Of a stretch of DNA of 64,000 nt, positions 45,301 to 58,001 are shown one piece after another. The stretch is taken from NCBI GenBank assembly GCA_010279815.1, contig QEOQ01000493.1, positions 352,899 through 416,898 of the forward strand. The letters are read 5' to 3'. Source of the stretch: Brachionus plicatilis (lineage: Eukaryota; Rotifera; Eurotatoria; Ploima; Brachionidae). Positions within the stretch are counted from its first letter, which is position 1; every line of letters begins with the position of its first letter. Both the position numbers and the translations under genes were made by a program. The notes beneath the pieces are model-generated. The model was not told where the DNA came from. It worked only from the letters and a program-made list of their open reading frames with translations, and searched no databases.

Positions 45301-48300
45301 CTTAATTCAAAGCAAAGATCATTAGATTAGTGAGCTACCATAAATTTATCTCTATTTGATTCTTTTTTCATAAATATTTGTCTTTGTTGATAATATATTT
45401 TTGACATTATTATAAAGAAATTGATTTTAGTATTGTTTCGCAGCTCTAGAAAATTTGATACATTTTATCCAAAAAAAAAATTCTATCAAAGTCATGAAAG
45501 ATAAAAAATCCAATAAATTCTTTTAATGTGCAATCGAATCATATAATAGATCATTTTTTCTCCTTGATGTTCGAAAAATAAAAAACTTGATCTTAAATTT
45601 CCTGAATTTTTTGATAAAAATTCGAACACTGGATATATAAATAATGAGAAAACTCTAATTTCAAAGCTATGTGAATTTTGGAACAAGAAAATTAGAAAAA
45701 AAATTAATTTTTAATTTATAAGAATCAATTTTTGACCTAAAAAAGTTTTTTTGGTCATAATTGATAATGTAAATTGCAGCAGCTAACTCTTCCAATTAAT
45801 TTTAGGCTCTAAAAAATTTATTTAAAATTTATAAAGATTGTATATAAATATTACACTTGAAAAATTGGAATTATTTAAATGAATATTTAAAAACTAAGAA
45901 TAGATATTAATAAATTTATTTATATAATTTATTAATAAAAGTAAATATTAAATTTTAATGATAATTAAACAAAACATTCATGAAACTATTATTTTGTAAA
46001 TTATGGGAACATTGTTCCAACTAAAAAATTTATATTCTCTATTTAAAAATTTTAAAAATTTTTACATTATTTAAATAAACAAGTTAGATCATGTTAATTT
46101 TTGAAAGAATATTTAATTGTCATGTGCTGTTTTTTTAAATGACTATTTATTTAATAAACTCATGAGCTTTTTTTGATTAGACTCTTCTGATAACTGTTTT
46201 TTTTTAAATAAAATAAAAATTTCTAATCCAAAAATGAATTATAAACTCAAATCTAACAGAAAAATAATTCTGTTATTTCAAATTTTCAAAAATTGCATCG
46301 AAATTCTGAATCGATTGCGAAGCATGCCTGATTTCATAATCAAAAATGTACTGACAGCATTTAAAAAAAATATTAATTAAACAGATTTCTAAAATAATTT
46401 TTCTATTTAATTATAAGAAATAAAATTTCCGATTCGCATTAATCCTTAAAACCTAAGAGTTTTTAGTTTTCTTTAATAAAATCTTTGAAAAATATTGTCT
46501 AATTGATTATATCAGCATTTATTAGTAAAAGTTTACTTGACAAATATTGATTATTGAATGAATTTTTTAGTTTTTAAAACATCCCTTGTTCATGAATTTT
46601 AAATTAATCCTCTTAAAAAAGTTGATTTTTCCTTTGTTTGGTGTAAAATGATCCGCTTGTATCTCGAAGAAAACAAACTAAAGATTGTAAATTTAATTCT
46701 TTTGTAAAAAGCTATGAATCAAATTCTAATATTTTAACGCTATTAAAATAGCTTACCTTTTCAAATATAAAAAGAATTTGGGGTAATAGCTTAGCTAATT
46801 AAAAAGAAAAAAAACGTGAATTGTCTTATTATGTTAAAGCATAATTCTTGAATATATCTAAGAATTTTTTTAAATTGTTTGAGAAAATAGCAGCTAAAAA
46901 CAACATTTCAAAATTCTCATTTCAATCACAAAATAAAATAAAAAACAATTTAGATAAATATTTATGCAAAGATTTATTAAATTTTGTGATAAAGAAAAGA
47001 GGTTGTATTTAATTAAAAAAGTCTTGTTAAAAATAAGCTTTAGCGAAAAAATGCAGTGGCACGTTTATTGAATTTAATTTCAATTTTCGACAGAATTTTT
47101 GGGTGCCAAATTTGAATTTGTATTTAATAAAATAATGAGCATTCCATATCAGGCGAGTATTTAAATCTATGTGATGTCATTATTTAATAAATTGTTAAAA
47201 AATCGATTTTTTGAGATAATGTTGTCATAGCATTAATTTTGTGATAGAATCCCATCAAAATTCGATTTAGTTTAGATAAAATATTTTAAACTTAATTGTG
47301 AATTAATTTTTTTTAATTCAAATGGATAATTAAATTCGAAATTTTTATTTTGGTAATAAAATTTTATTAACTTAATGAAAATTTTACAATAAAATATTTT
47401 TATTTTATAGGTAATTAAACTGCAAATTCGTTTTGCATCATTTAGATAATACCTATTTTGTAGTAAATCCAATTTTAAGATAGTAAAAATCTAAAAGGTG
47501 CTGATTTGATTTGAAACTAATGTTTATCTAAATTAATCCTTTTACTTTGAGATATTATAAAATATTTTCAAATAGTTTTCTTGAAAATTATTTTATCGAT
47601 TATTGATAGCGTCAAACTTAAAATAAATAACTAATGATTATTTTTGTAGATGTTTTTGTCTTGCACTATCGGATTTTTCTACTCATTTTTTTTATTTAAC
47701 TAAACAAAAGTGTTATTTATTTAAATCCATCTGTAGGAAATAAATAAATTTATAATTAATTACTTTCGGTTAAATTTAGTTAATTCAATGTCCCATTTGT
47801 ATTTATAAAATCCTTTTCTTGTTAGACTTTTTTGATAAAATATTTAGTAATTTATATTTCTTAAATCAAAATATTGTTTCTTGAAGCAATACTAATCCTG
47901 TTTTTCCTTAGATTTTACAATAGAATTCACTATAAGCGAGTTTAAATTAAAAAAATTATAAAATATCTACACATTAAAAATTAAGATTAATTATTTGATA
48001 TGATACAATTCTTAAAAATAGAAAAAAACTAAGTTTTTTTTATCATTCTTCTTTAAGTATGTTAATTAACAAAATTAAAGCTAAATATGAATTTTCTGAA
48101 TTTACACTTGATTTAAAAATAATCAATGGCAATAAATTATTTAAGTATTAAAAATAATTTTATAATTTTGGAAGTAAAAAAAACTCAAAAAGTTTAATTT
48201 ACTCAATTGAATCTTGTTTTTATAAATTAAATATTTCATTAAACGTCAATGAAATGAAATTCGAGTTCATTTTTTGAAAAAATGCTTTTTTAAAATATAT

Positions 48301-48899
48301 TTTTAGTTTTCTTAAACAATATGCAAACTCAATATCTTAATCTTTTTGAATTAAAGAGGGAATTTTTCAAGTTAATTAAAAATTAAAAAGGCAAAACATT
48401 TAAACAAACTTTAAATTGTTAAATAAAAATAACTGTTAGTTTAATCACAATTATGGCTTTGATAAAAAAACAGTGTATTGAATTTAATTAAAAAAATTAA
48501 AATAAATTTTTGTTTATGTATAAATAAATAGTTCCTTTTTTGAAATTTATTTCTAAAAGTTGATGAGCGAAAAAATTTAATCTTAAGCCAATAATCAAAA
48601 TAATATAATATATCATTAATCAATCTTCCAAAATTTTAACTATTTTAACAAGTTGGTACCGTCGCTCCACTTCCGGAAATTGAATTTAATAAAATTTTTT
48701 ATAAATATTAATTTTTTAAATACTTAAGATTAGATTTACCATTTAATAAAAAAAAGTTTAAGTTTTCTTAGATTTAAGTGAGTCATTAGATGATTCTATA
48801 TTTCAATATTTGGTTTTTCAGTGTTTAAATAAACATAATAATATTTCATAACCTTGGTCTCAAAGCATCATTCTCTTTTTTATTACAAGATATTCCCAG
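42313..48899. other. Gene-poor region upstream of MOB2
   Basis: This is 6.6 kb without a supported coding exon. Minus-strand donor-like sequences occur near 42713, 43648 and 44584, and could belong to MOB2 5' UTR exons. The less AT-rich stretch 44880-45320 is a candidate promoter region for MOB2. No long frame shows a recognisable domain. Confidence 0.35.
44585..44640 (-). promoter_or_regulatory. Candidate non-coding first exon of MOB2
   Basis: On the minus strand a strong donor (ACAAAG then GTAAGTTTG) lies at 44584. The sequence before it contains no long frame. With no other minus-strand gene nearby, this could be a 5' UTR exon of MOB2. Transcript data would be needed to prove it. Confidence 0.25.
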
Positions 48900-49127
48900 C
48901 AAAGTAAAATTTTTGATCAAATTTCAAGCGCTCAATCTTGCTTAAACATTTTTAGATGCGCAATTAAATTTCATCGCAGATTTTTAATTTTTTATCATTT
49001 CAAAGCTTTATTTTTAAACTTTTGAAAAAGGATTGTAATTTCTAAAAATGCAATGAAATTTAATTGCGCATCTAAAAATGTTTGAGCAAGATTGAGCGCT
49101 TGAAATTTAATCAGAAATTTTACTTTG
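48900..49127. mobile_element. Palindromic MITE, about 228 bp
   Basis: The left arm starts CAAAGTAAAATTTTTGATCA and continues through GCGCTCAATCTTGC and GATGCGCAATTAAATTTCAT. The right arm is its reverse complement, ending TTTTACTTTG at 49127. Each arm is about 75-80 bp with few mismatches, separated by a loop of about 75 bp. It has no coding capacity and no similarity to the other palindromes in the window. Confidence 0.8.
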
Positions 49128-49365
49128 ATGAATTCCTAGTTATTTATTTTTGGATCTATAAAAATCTATCTTACGAATTTTATCAATACGATAAGATAAA
49201 ATTAAAGTTTCTTAGCTTTTTTTTATACTTAATAGATTTTAATGTTTAGACACATAACACAAAAATGATTGAAAAATGATTGCATTAGTTAGATAATAAA
49301 TTATTAGAATTAATGTAAGAAATACAGTACGGTACGATTTTTTAAACCAATTTCATCATAAAAAG
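49128..49365. other. AT-rich DNA beside the palindrome
   Basis: No feature is seen before the GC-rich island. Confidence 0.3.
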
Positions 49366-49502
49366 GTTAACCGGTTTCGACTGGATAATAATAGCGGCGT
49401 TGATGACCAAATCAAAAAGTAGCCTGTGCCAGGTCGGAGACCTTGCTCAAAAGGTACTGGAGATGATGCACCTCCCCATTATCCACTAGGATAGAAAGGG
49501 AC
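49366..49502. other. GC-rich island, possible structured RNA or TE fragment
   Basis: About 135 bp stand out from AT-rich surroundings, from GGTTAACCGGTTTCGACTGG to CACTAGGATAGAAAGGGAC. Self-complementary words are GGTCGGAGACC (a hairpin), AGGT/ACCT around ACTGGAGATGATGC, and GGATAAT near the left paired with ATTATCC near the right, enclosing the rest. GGTTTCGACTGG resembles a tRNA-type B box, but no A box or tRNA fold is visible. On the minus strand the first part is an open frame (EVHHLQYLLSKVSDLAQ) that reaches a stop. It could be a non-coding RNA, a SINE or LINE piece. Confidence 0.4.
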
Positions 49503-51890
49503 ATATTATTGATCCAAGAAATTCCTTAAAAGATTAATTCTATTTAAATCTAAGAAAAAGTATTTTAATAAATACATAAAAACGATTTAATTTTATTGAA
49601 TTGAGTTATAAGACCAATTGCAATTTATTGTTTATTAAAACAAATTAAAAATCATCACAGCAAATTAAAAATAAAAAAAAATTTTACCATCATTTTAAAC
49701 ATTTTCTATTAAGAAATTCATTTATTTATTATTTAAATTATTTATTTCGATTTAAAGAAAAAATAATATAAATAACATAAACAAAAATTAGAAAATGTTC
49801 AAAGTTTTTCTCAATTTTAAAATTAAAATGTTATTTTTTGATATTTTCCGAAATGAAGCAAATTTCTTCAATTCATGATTTTTATTTACGGAATGTAAAA
49901 ATATACCTTATTTAATTTTTAAAGAAAGTAATTTAATTTTTGATTAAATAAGTTTTTTTTAAAGAGATAATAATTAATTTTAAAATACCTCATTTTTGAT
50001 TTCTTTTGATTTCTTAACTAATCAGTATTTTAGAATAAGTAATTTATTTATTTTTAAAAAATTATTTTATTTTCAAATGTTTTTAATGGCTCAAGCTCAG
50101 ATTCTGGATTTTTTAGTTTAATTTTTTAGGTTTTTTAGGCCCATTGCTTGCAGAGAGAAGTCTGGTATTTTGAAAAATCCGATATTAATTAAATTTTAGG
50201 TTTTTTTTTTACAATATATCCTGCAAAGATTCGCACTAAAGGCTCTGAAATCAATCAACAAGCAAATCCGATTTGTCTGATTTGATTTAGCTCTGTAAAT
50301 CAAATTTTAATTTAGATAAAATTTTATAAAGCCTGATGAACAATCATGTTATGATTAAAAAATTTTGGCCATAAATAAATTGTGATGCATAAAAAAATGC
50401 CTAATATTTACTTTTATGACTAATAACTAAAAGAAAAAGAAAATAAATATTTAATCAACAATCAAAACCTGCTAACTGTCCGAATCAAACTAAAATAACA
50501 GACAATTTAAGAAAAATCTACTTATAAAATTCAATTGAATTATTTTAGTATTTGTCAATCTTTTTAGTTTTTATATGTATAACTAGTTATAATAACGCTA
50601 TTGAGAGAATTTCTATCTTAAAAAATTCATACATCTATTTGACTGATATTGATACATTATTTTTAAATTCATTTTAAAATTAAAAGCGCAATAATTTTTT
50701 TATCATAAATAAATTGTCAATAGCAAATTGAAGTTTCAGATCAAATTTTAAGATCAAAACGATAAATTTAAAATTTAAAACTTATTAGATTAAGTTAATT
50801 TAATAATTTTGATAATTTAAAAATAATAAATACAAAGCATTACTTGACATGTAATGTCTAATAACAGTTAGTTTTCAAATTAACATAAAAATAATTGATC
50901 TCTAATTCATTTAACAAAAACAATCAATAATTCAAATAATTCAGGTAAAGTTAATTCAGAAATTCAAATTCATAACTTTTATATCCATTAATTCAAACTA
51001 AAATAATTTTATTTTTTCAATCGTACAAATTATAAATTTTAAAACATTTAATTTTTTGACCTAGCAACTTTTTATTAAAATCAATTGAATATTAAAGTTC
51101 AATAAATAGGGATATTTAAATTCTTAAAAATGAAATTTAAACTTGAAATAACGTGGGAGACTTAAGTTAGTAACAATTTTTTTCTGGAGCAGAACAATTT
51201 ATTTTAAATTGTTTATATTCCGATGGAAATGTGATAACTTAACGAAATTTTAGAATATTTTAGATTTTAACAAAATTTGTTAATTATTGTTAAAAAAAAA
51301 TTACACCAATATTTGAAAAATTTTTTAATGTTTTATCTGAAGCAAATTGCTCTGCTTTGAAAAATTGCTCCTAACTTCACTCTCGCACATTACATGTCAA
51401 GTAATTGCTTAGGAAAAAATTAATTGTTATTATTAAACAAAATAATGCATTTTAAATTTTGATCTTGATCTCAAACTTCAATTTGTCTTGTTAACGATGT
51501 TTTTTAGAAAAGAATAATATTAGACTTTATTGCCTGAAATATTGATTTCTAACAATATCACAATTTTTAATTTATTTCACGATTTTATTTAAGCAAATAA
51601 AGAATAAAAAATCTAAAATTTATTGAAACTTTATTCATTTCGAACGATTAAAAATTCGATTAAATTTGAAAAAAAAATCAGATAATTCTTTAGTCTTGAA
51701 AGAGAACATTTAGCGAGATTTGAAAATAAAAAAAAAAAGTTCCGACAAGAATGAATACAAAAATTTGAATGAAAAATTAGTTCCAAGACAATAAAATTGG
51801 TGTTTAAATAAGCAGAATTCAGAAATTAATCCTAAAAAAATTCGATATTAAAAAATTTCAGCTAGCTGAAATCACTATTAAATAATGACT
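49503..51890. other. 3' flank of 14-3-3 epsilon, no feature resolved
   Basis: This is 2.4 kb of AT-rich DNA. The part nearest 51890 should contain the 14-3-3 3' UTR (minus strand). No exons or repeats were recognised. Confidence 0.4.
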
Positions 51891-52751
51891 CTAATCATTT
51901 TGGCCTTCAACGTCCTGCACATCATCATTTTTCTCATCACCTAAAATAAAAAATCATAAATAAAACATTTTTTTCCTTCTTTTTAATTTGAATACCTTGA
52001 ATGTCCGAAGTCCACAGAGTCAAATTATCTCTAAGCAATTGCATGATTAAAGTCGAGTCTTTGTAAGACTCTTCATTCAAAGTGTCTAATTCGGCTATTG
52101 CATCATCAAATGCAGCTTTTGCCAATCTACATGCTCTGTCGGGCGAGTTCAATATTTCGTAGTAAAATACTGAAAAATTCAAAGCTAGACCCAATCGGAT
52201 CGGATGAGTCGGAACGAGTTCGCTAGTCGAAATGTCACTTGCCGCTTTGTACGCGATAAGACTGTTTTCAGCAGCTTCTTTGCGATCGTTGCCAGTGGCA
52301 AATTCTGCCAAGTACCGGTAGTAATCACCTTTCATCTTATAGTAGAACACCTTGGACTCACCAGTGCTGGCATGAGGGATCAAATGCTTGTCCAAGAGAT
52401 TCAGAATGTCAGCGCAAATGTCTTTGAGTTCTTTTTCAATCTGGAACAAAATTTAGGATTTAAATCTAAAGGAAAAATTCAAAAAGAAAAAATTTCTACT
52501 TGTAGTCGATAATTCCTGATCAGAGTTTCTTTGATGTCGTCTTCTTTTTGTTCTATGGAGCTTACAATGCGCCAGGAGGCCCTACGAACACCGATGACAT
52601 TTTTGTAGGCTACGCTGAGGAGGTTTCTTTCTTCGACAGTCAATTCGGTGTCGTAAGTGGCCACCATCTTCATTGAGTCGAGCATTTCGTCGTATCTTTC
52701 GGCTTGCTCGGCCAACTTAGCCATAAAAACTCGGTCTTCTCTATCGGCCAT
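51891..52751 (-). CDS. YWHAE: 14-3-3 protein epsilon, 3 exons
   Basis: 14-3-3 proteins are dimeric phosphoserine/phosphothreonine-binding adaptors of cytoplasmic signalling. Minus-strand exons: 52751-52500, 52440-51996, 51940-51891; phases agree and give 248 aa. The epsilon type is shown by [60 protein letters not shown] and [17 protein letters not shown]. The acidic tail VQDVEGQND is also typical. The phosphate-binding Lys, two Arg and Tyr of the groove are in conserved contexts. The last exon codes for only 16 residues. The upstream sequence 52752-52920 probably holds the 5' UTR. Confidence 0.97.
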
Positions 52752-55700
52752 TTTTGCTAGTTTTTTAAAAATTAAATTTTATAAAATCTAAAATTTAAAT
52801 AGTTTTCCAATTTAGCCGAACGTTCGAGAGCTTTTCTAAGGCAATGATCGAAAATTTATTTTGATCCTAGCTTAAAATTAATTATTATAATACTTCCACA
52901 GCAACTAGAAATAAACTAAACACTAAACTAACCGCTTCTAAGCATAATTAGTGGAAGAGAAAAAAATAAAAATTCTAAAAACTATTTTCTAAGCTTCGTT
53001 CCCAACAAAAAAATTATATTTTCCTCTAGATTTAAGCTTGGATTGATTTAGCAAAAAATGACTTTTAAGTCATGGTGATGTGTACGAACATGAATTTAAA
53101 ATATTTGAAATCTTTTGAGCAAATATAGCAAAGTAAACCATTTTTATAAATCAACGTTGTTAGGTTTTTTTTTTTTTTTTAAGTACCAATGTTGAATGTT
53201 CTTTTTTGCTTATTTAGAATTTGTTACAAATAAAATATTTGCCAAAATTGTTCGAAAATATGAATTAGTTTAAAATTAAGATCCGCAAAAAATCGATTAT
53301 TGCTCTAGATAAGCTTTTTTTGCTTGTCTAGCTTGACTTAGAGTAAATTTTAATTAGGGATTTCGAAGCGGAAATTTTATACTAATCTCAAATTTAAATC
53401 TATTTGTCTTGTTTTAGTGGTCATTAGAAAACCATTTACTACTTAGTTTCTATCAAAAACACCTATTAATACTTTGAAATAATTTCTGATAAATAATTGT
53501 CCTCTTCTTAATGACCTTAAATGGTTTTTTCTCAATTTTTTCACCAAATGAACTTTAATTAAAAATGATAAAATTTAAACAAAAAATTTAAATTAAAGCA
53601 CGAGTTTACTTCAAATTGTATTTTTTGATATTTTTTAATTTTCCTTAAAGAGTAAATACCGAAATTCGCATCTTAGCATGGCGCCTTTATAAATAAAGCT
53701 ACTTTGAGATTAAGTACAAAAATTTAAATATTTTTAATTAAATTTTGTCAAGATTAAAATTCGCTGTTGAAATTAAAATAAGTTGAAATTTTGTTAATTT
53801 AATCTTTGTTGAGATATTAGATATTTTTTAAATTAATAAATTTGGTCTACTCGTTTTAAATCGAATTTTTTATTTATCAATAATTCATAATTTTAATAAA
53901 ATTTCAAGGCACGAAATTATCCTAATACACTTATTTCAAAAAAAAATGGTCTGATATGTGAATAGTCTGCTACTGAATACTTACTTAGTAAATTATTCTA
54001 AAATTCCGCCTTTTAATTAAATTTTCTGAAGAGCAAGATGACAAGAAAATTATTACTTCCAAATTGATAATCCAAAAATTAAACTAAAAAAATTTGCTTG
54101 TACCAAATTTTCTGAAATTAATTTATTTTAAATCGAAAATAAAAACCCACTGAAAAGCTAAAATATTTATTCAACTAGAAAAATTATTATTTTTATAAAA
54201 GAACGCAATCATAAGTTCGCCTGCAAATTGGCTATTTACTGGAGGGCTATTAAAACTCATAATAATAGGATAAAGTGGTTATTTGATTTGTTTAATTGTC
54301 TGCGAAATTAAATATTCCTGAATAAAGAATCGACTATTGCGTTTCCAATAGTATTCTTGTTTAAATAAAACTTTAGACCCCCATCGAAACTTCTAAAATA
54401 CGCGTTGCTACTTATTTTTGCAAACAATACAAAACATATGATAATATTGAACAAAAGCAGCAAAAAATATTTTATTCTATTTTTGGAATAAACTAATATA
54501 TCAAATTATAAAGGAAATAAATAAAAAAAATGAATAATTACATGAAAATTAAATTTATAAATTTTGATGATGATTTTTTTTCTATATCAATTTTTTGCTC
54601 TTATAATTCAAATCTATTATGGTAAACAATAATCAAAAATTTACATTTAATTAACAAAATTTATTGATTTTCAAAAAATATGGCAGCATACTGGCAAACC
54701 AGCAGACATTCCGTGTCATTTTTATGCTATCTTGAAATTAAATACAGGGCTTCATTGAAATTCTAATCTCAAATTAAGCAAATATACTTTGTTTCCTTAA
54801 TCACATCAGGCTTGAATAGTTCTGCTCTATTGAGCATGGTTTACAATTATAACAAGCCGAGTAAAATCGATCTAAAAATCAAAAATGATCAGAAACATTC
54901 GAGAGCATTGATTAAAATAATTAGTTTAACACTCAAATTACTAAAGCAAGATTTTTATTTACCACTTGGTTTAATTATGTACAGTCTAATCTAAGACTTC
55001 CAAGTGTAATTATTTATTAAATTTTCAATACATTTGATCGTAAATACTAGGTTAGGTTTTTGCTATGTCTTCCATTATTTCAATTCCATTATTTTAATTA
55101 AAAAACTCATCCGCTTTTATTTGACAACATTTTGAAGTTTCGTGTTCTAGAAAATAAAAAAAGTTCTGCATTAAAGATGTGAACAATTCACCATTTTAAT
55201 TTAAGCCAAAAGAAATTAGATAAAATAGCTAAAACTTTATTATTTAAAGGTTATCTTGTTCATTATCAATATATTTCTTAATTTAGTAAATTTATACTAG
55301 TAAACTTTTTTGATAAGTGCCAAAGTTCCGTGTAAACAAAAATTAATTAGCTTCGAGTAGTAATTTCAACCAAATAGACTCTCGTTATAAACAAACAAAC
55401 TTATAGATAAAAAATAAAGCAAAAATAAATTTTGAAAAAGACTCAATTAAAAGAATTAACTATTTACATAAAACTATTTATAATAGACTGCTCTATGGCA
55501 AACTTTTTAAAACTCTCGAGTCTTAAAGAAATTAATTTAATAGAGAAATTTAGACATTTTAGACATGAACCTAAGTGTTACTTCAGGTTCAAAGCTTGTT
55601 TTTTTAACAATTTTTTTCATCATGATTACTTAAATTAGAAAATTTAAAAAGTCTAGGCTAGACTCTTCATAATCTGATTTTAAGTGAATTTAAATGCTAT

Positions 55701-58001
55701 AAAGAAAAGATTAAATAACTTGAGAAAAAAATTAAATTATTATTAGCAGAAAAATTCTTTCTCTAATATTTAGATATCAAATTTTATTTATATAGTTCCA
55801 TATTACTCATGAAAAAGTTCAAAATCCTATCATGATTACTAAAAAATGTTAAATACAATATATATAATTTAATGAACAATAAATCAATTTAGCTATTTAC
55901 TGATGATAGCTTATCATGCCACTATAAATAAAAAGCATCTTAACTTAAAATTATTCAGGCCTACTATTAGAAATACGTAATTTTATTAATATCTTTTATA
56001 CGCTAGTTAAATGCTTTTTAAAGGTTTAAAATCAATCAAAATTTTTTTCGAAAACGAGAACGAATTGATGAGATAAATGACTGAATTTGGAAAGCAGTTT
56101 TTTTATATAATAAACGAGCTATTTCAAATTATCTAATTATTTTACTAAATTTTTGACTTGGATCTTAAATTGAGGCTTTTAGGATACTATATATCATAAT
56201 ATAAGTAGTTTTTTATTATAGATAATATCCAAAATTTAGCTCACTAAATTCAATTGAACCTCCAAATTAAATAATTTATAGGCGCTTAAATTAATAATAC
56301 TTATTCGCCTAAACAACACTGGTGACTGGCAACAATTTGGATAGATTACTGTAAAGTGCGACTCAAGATAGAAAAACTTTACAAACTCTCAAAAATTTAA
56401 GAGAATATACATTTTGACATATGTAAAAACTTAATAAATTAAAAATATTCCATCAGAAGAGAACAAATGTTGAAAAGAAGCAAAAAAATAATAATAACAA
56501 TGGCTAATATTTGAAAAGATAATTTACTTTGCACTCGAGAAATATTTTTATGTTTAAATAAAATTAATTTCTGATAATTTGGAAAAAATCACGTTATTCT
56601 CAAACAAACACTTTCTGCATTGCTAGACTCATTTTGTCAATTATAAAATTTTAAATACACTTAAGCTTTTTTTATGACGTATACTAGTTTTAGGTAAATT
56701 CTGTATCAGGTTACTGGTTCGTTTAAGAGTTATATCATAAATTTTCAATTCTCTTCGAAGTGAATTTTTTTGCATGCCAGGAAATAAAGATAATTTCTAT
56801 TTCAATTAAAATAGTATGTCAAACAAATATTTTTGCCTACATACAACAAATAAAAATTCTATAAAAGCTTTGACATTTTTAATTTAACTTAGCTACTTTA
56901 AGATATACAAATAAATTATTAATAATTTGTCATTGGAAATATAATTTATTTTTATAATTTAATTAAACTTTAGACGATGCAAGTTTTAAAATCCAGTTTC
57001 GATTAGCTTTTTTCCGTCGATTTTCTTTCATACACACAATTAATTTAATTATCTTCATACTCAAATTTCAAAATTCTTTTAAACTCACTTGCATTAGCGT
57101 TTCTTCCTCAAATGACATGTTTCGCTAACAAAAAAATTCAATTAATCTCGAATGATGGCATCTTCAACTAAATCAATTATATCTTACAATCATTTTTTTT
57201 ATTCATTCCATTTTAAAATTTGAAAAAAGAAAACTTTAAAAAAATTAGTGATAAACCTTGAAATAATAAAATAAAATAAAATTTTTGATTTAATTCTTTT
57301 CTTGTTTAGAAATTTATTTGGAAAAGCCAGCGTGAATTCTAGATTGCATAAAACATGCTGATAAATCTTAGCCTATGGAGAAAAATAATAAACCTCACAA
57401 AAAATAACAATTTCTGATCCATTAAAACACTAAATAACTTATTTATGAAACCAAAATAATATAGTTTAAAAATTTGATAATAAGTTCAGCTATTAAATGA
57501 TTTAAAACTCGAGAGTGTGATTAATTTAAATGTTCCAGTGTATTTTCTTTTTATAAGTGCTTTCAATATATATTCAAAGCTTTCACAGAAATTGACCTGA
57601 TTTGAAATTATATTGAACTTTTTGTCAAAATAAAAGTTTAGGGTTTACGAATTTAAATTAGTCCGAAACTATGGATTTATGTGTGCTCAATACGAACTAA
57701 TTGAATTCAATAAATAAAATTAAAAATAAAATTAACTTTGATCCATTTGAATTTCTATTTTTCAAAGAAAGAGAGCAAATTTGGTTGTGGTTATTATTTG
57801 AAAAAAAAAATCGAATCTAAACAAATCTAGCTTTTATATTTTAATAAAAATCATTTATATTAAATTAAAAAAAAACGATCAATAATTTTAATTTAGGGTT
57901 TTTTTTTCAGTTCCGCTTACAAAACACATCTCTTATTATATATCCATTTTTACCCTAAGAAAACAAAATTACCATAAATCAATAAAATTAAGCCCTAAAA
58001 T
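52752..58001. other. 14-3-3 promoter side and gene-poor spacer
   Basis: This is 5.2 kb between the 14-3-3 start and the INTS13 stop, both on the minus strand. The first few hundred bases should include the 14-3-3 promoter. The small frames at 54812-54994 and 55432-55638 have no motif and A/T-driven composition. I see no repeat or RNA gene. Confidence 0.4.

Noticed and set aside
45492..48623. Short minus-strand frames (64, 66 and 60 aa) in the MOB2-14-3-3 spacer
   Set aside because: They are rich in Phe, Ile, Lys and Asn, as expected for chance frames in AT-rich DNA, and have no splice or domain support.
54812..55638. Small forward frames (60 and 68 aa) between 14-3-3 and INTS13
   Set aside because: There is no recognisable motif or gene context, and their length is expected by chance.
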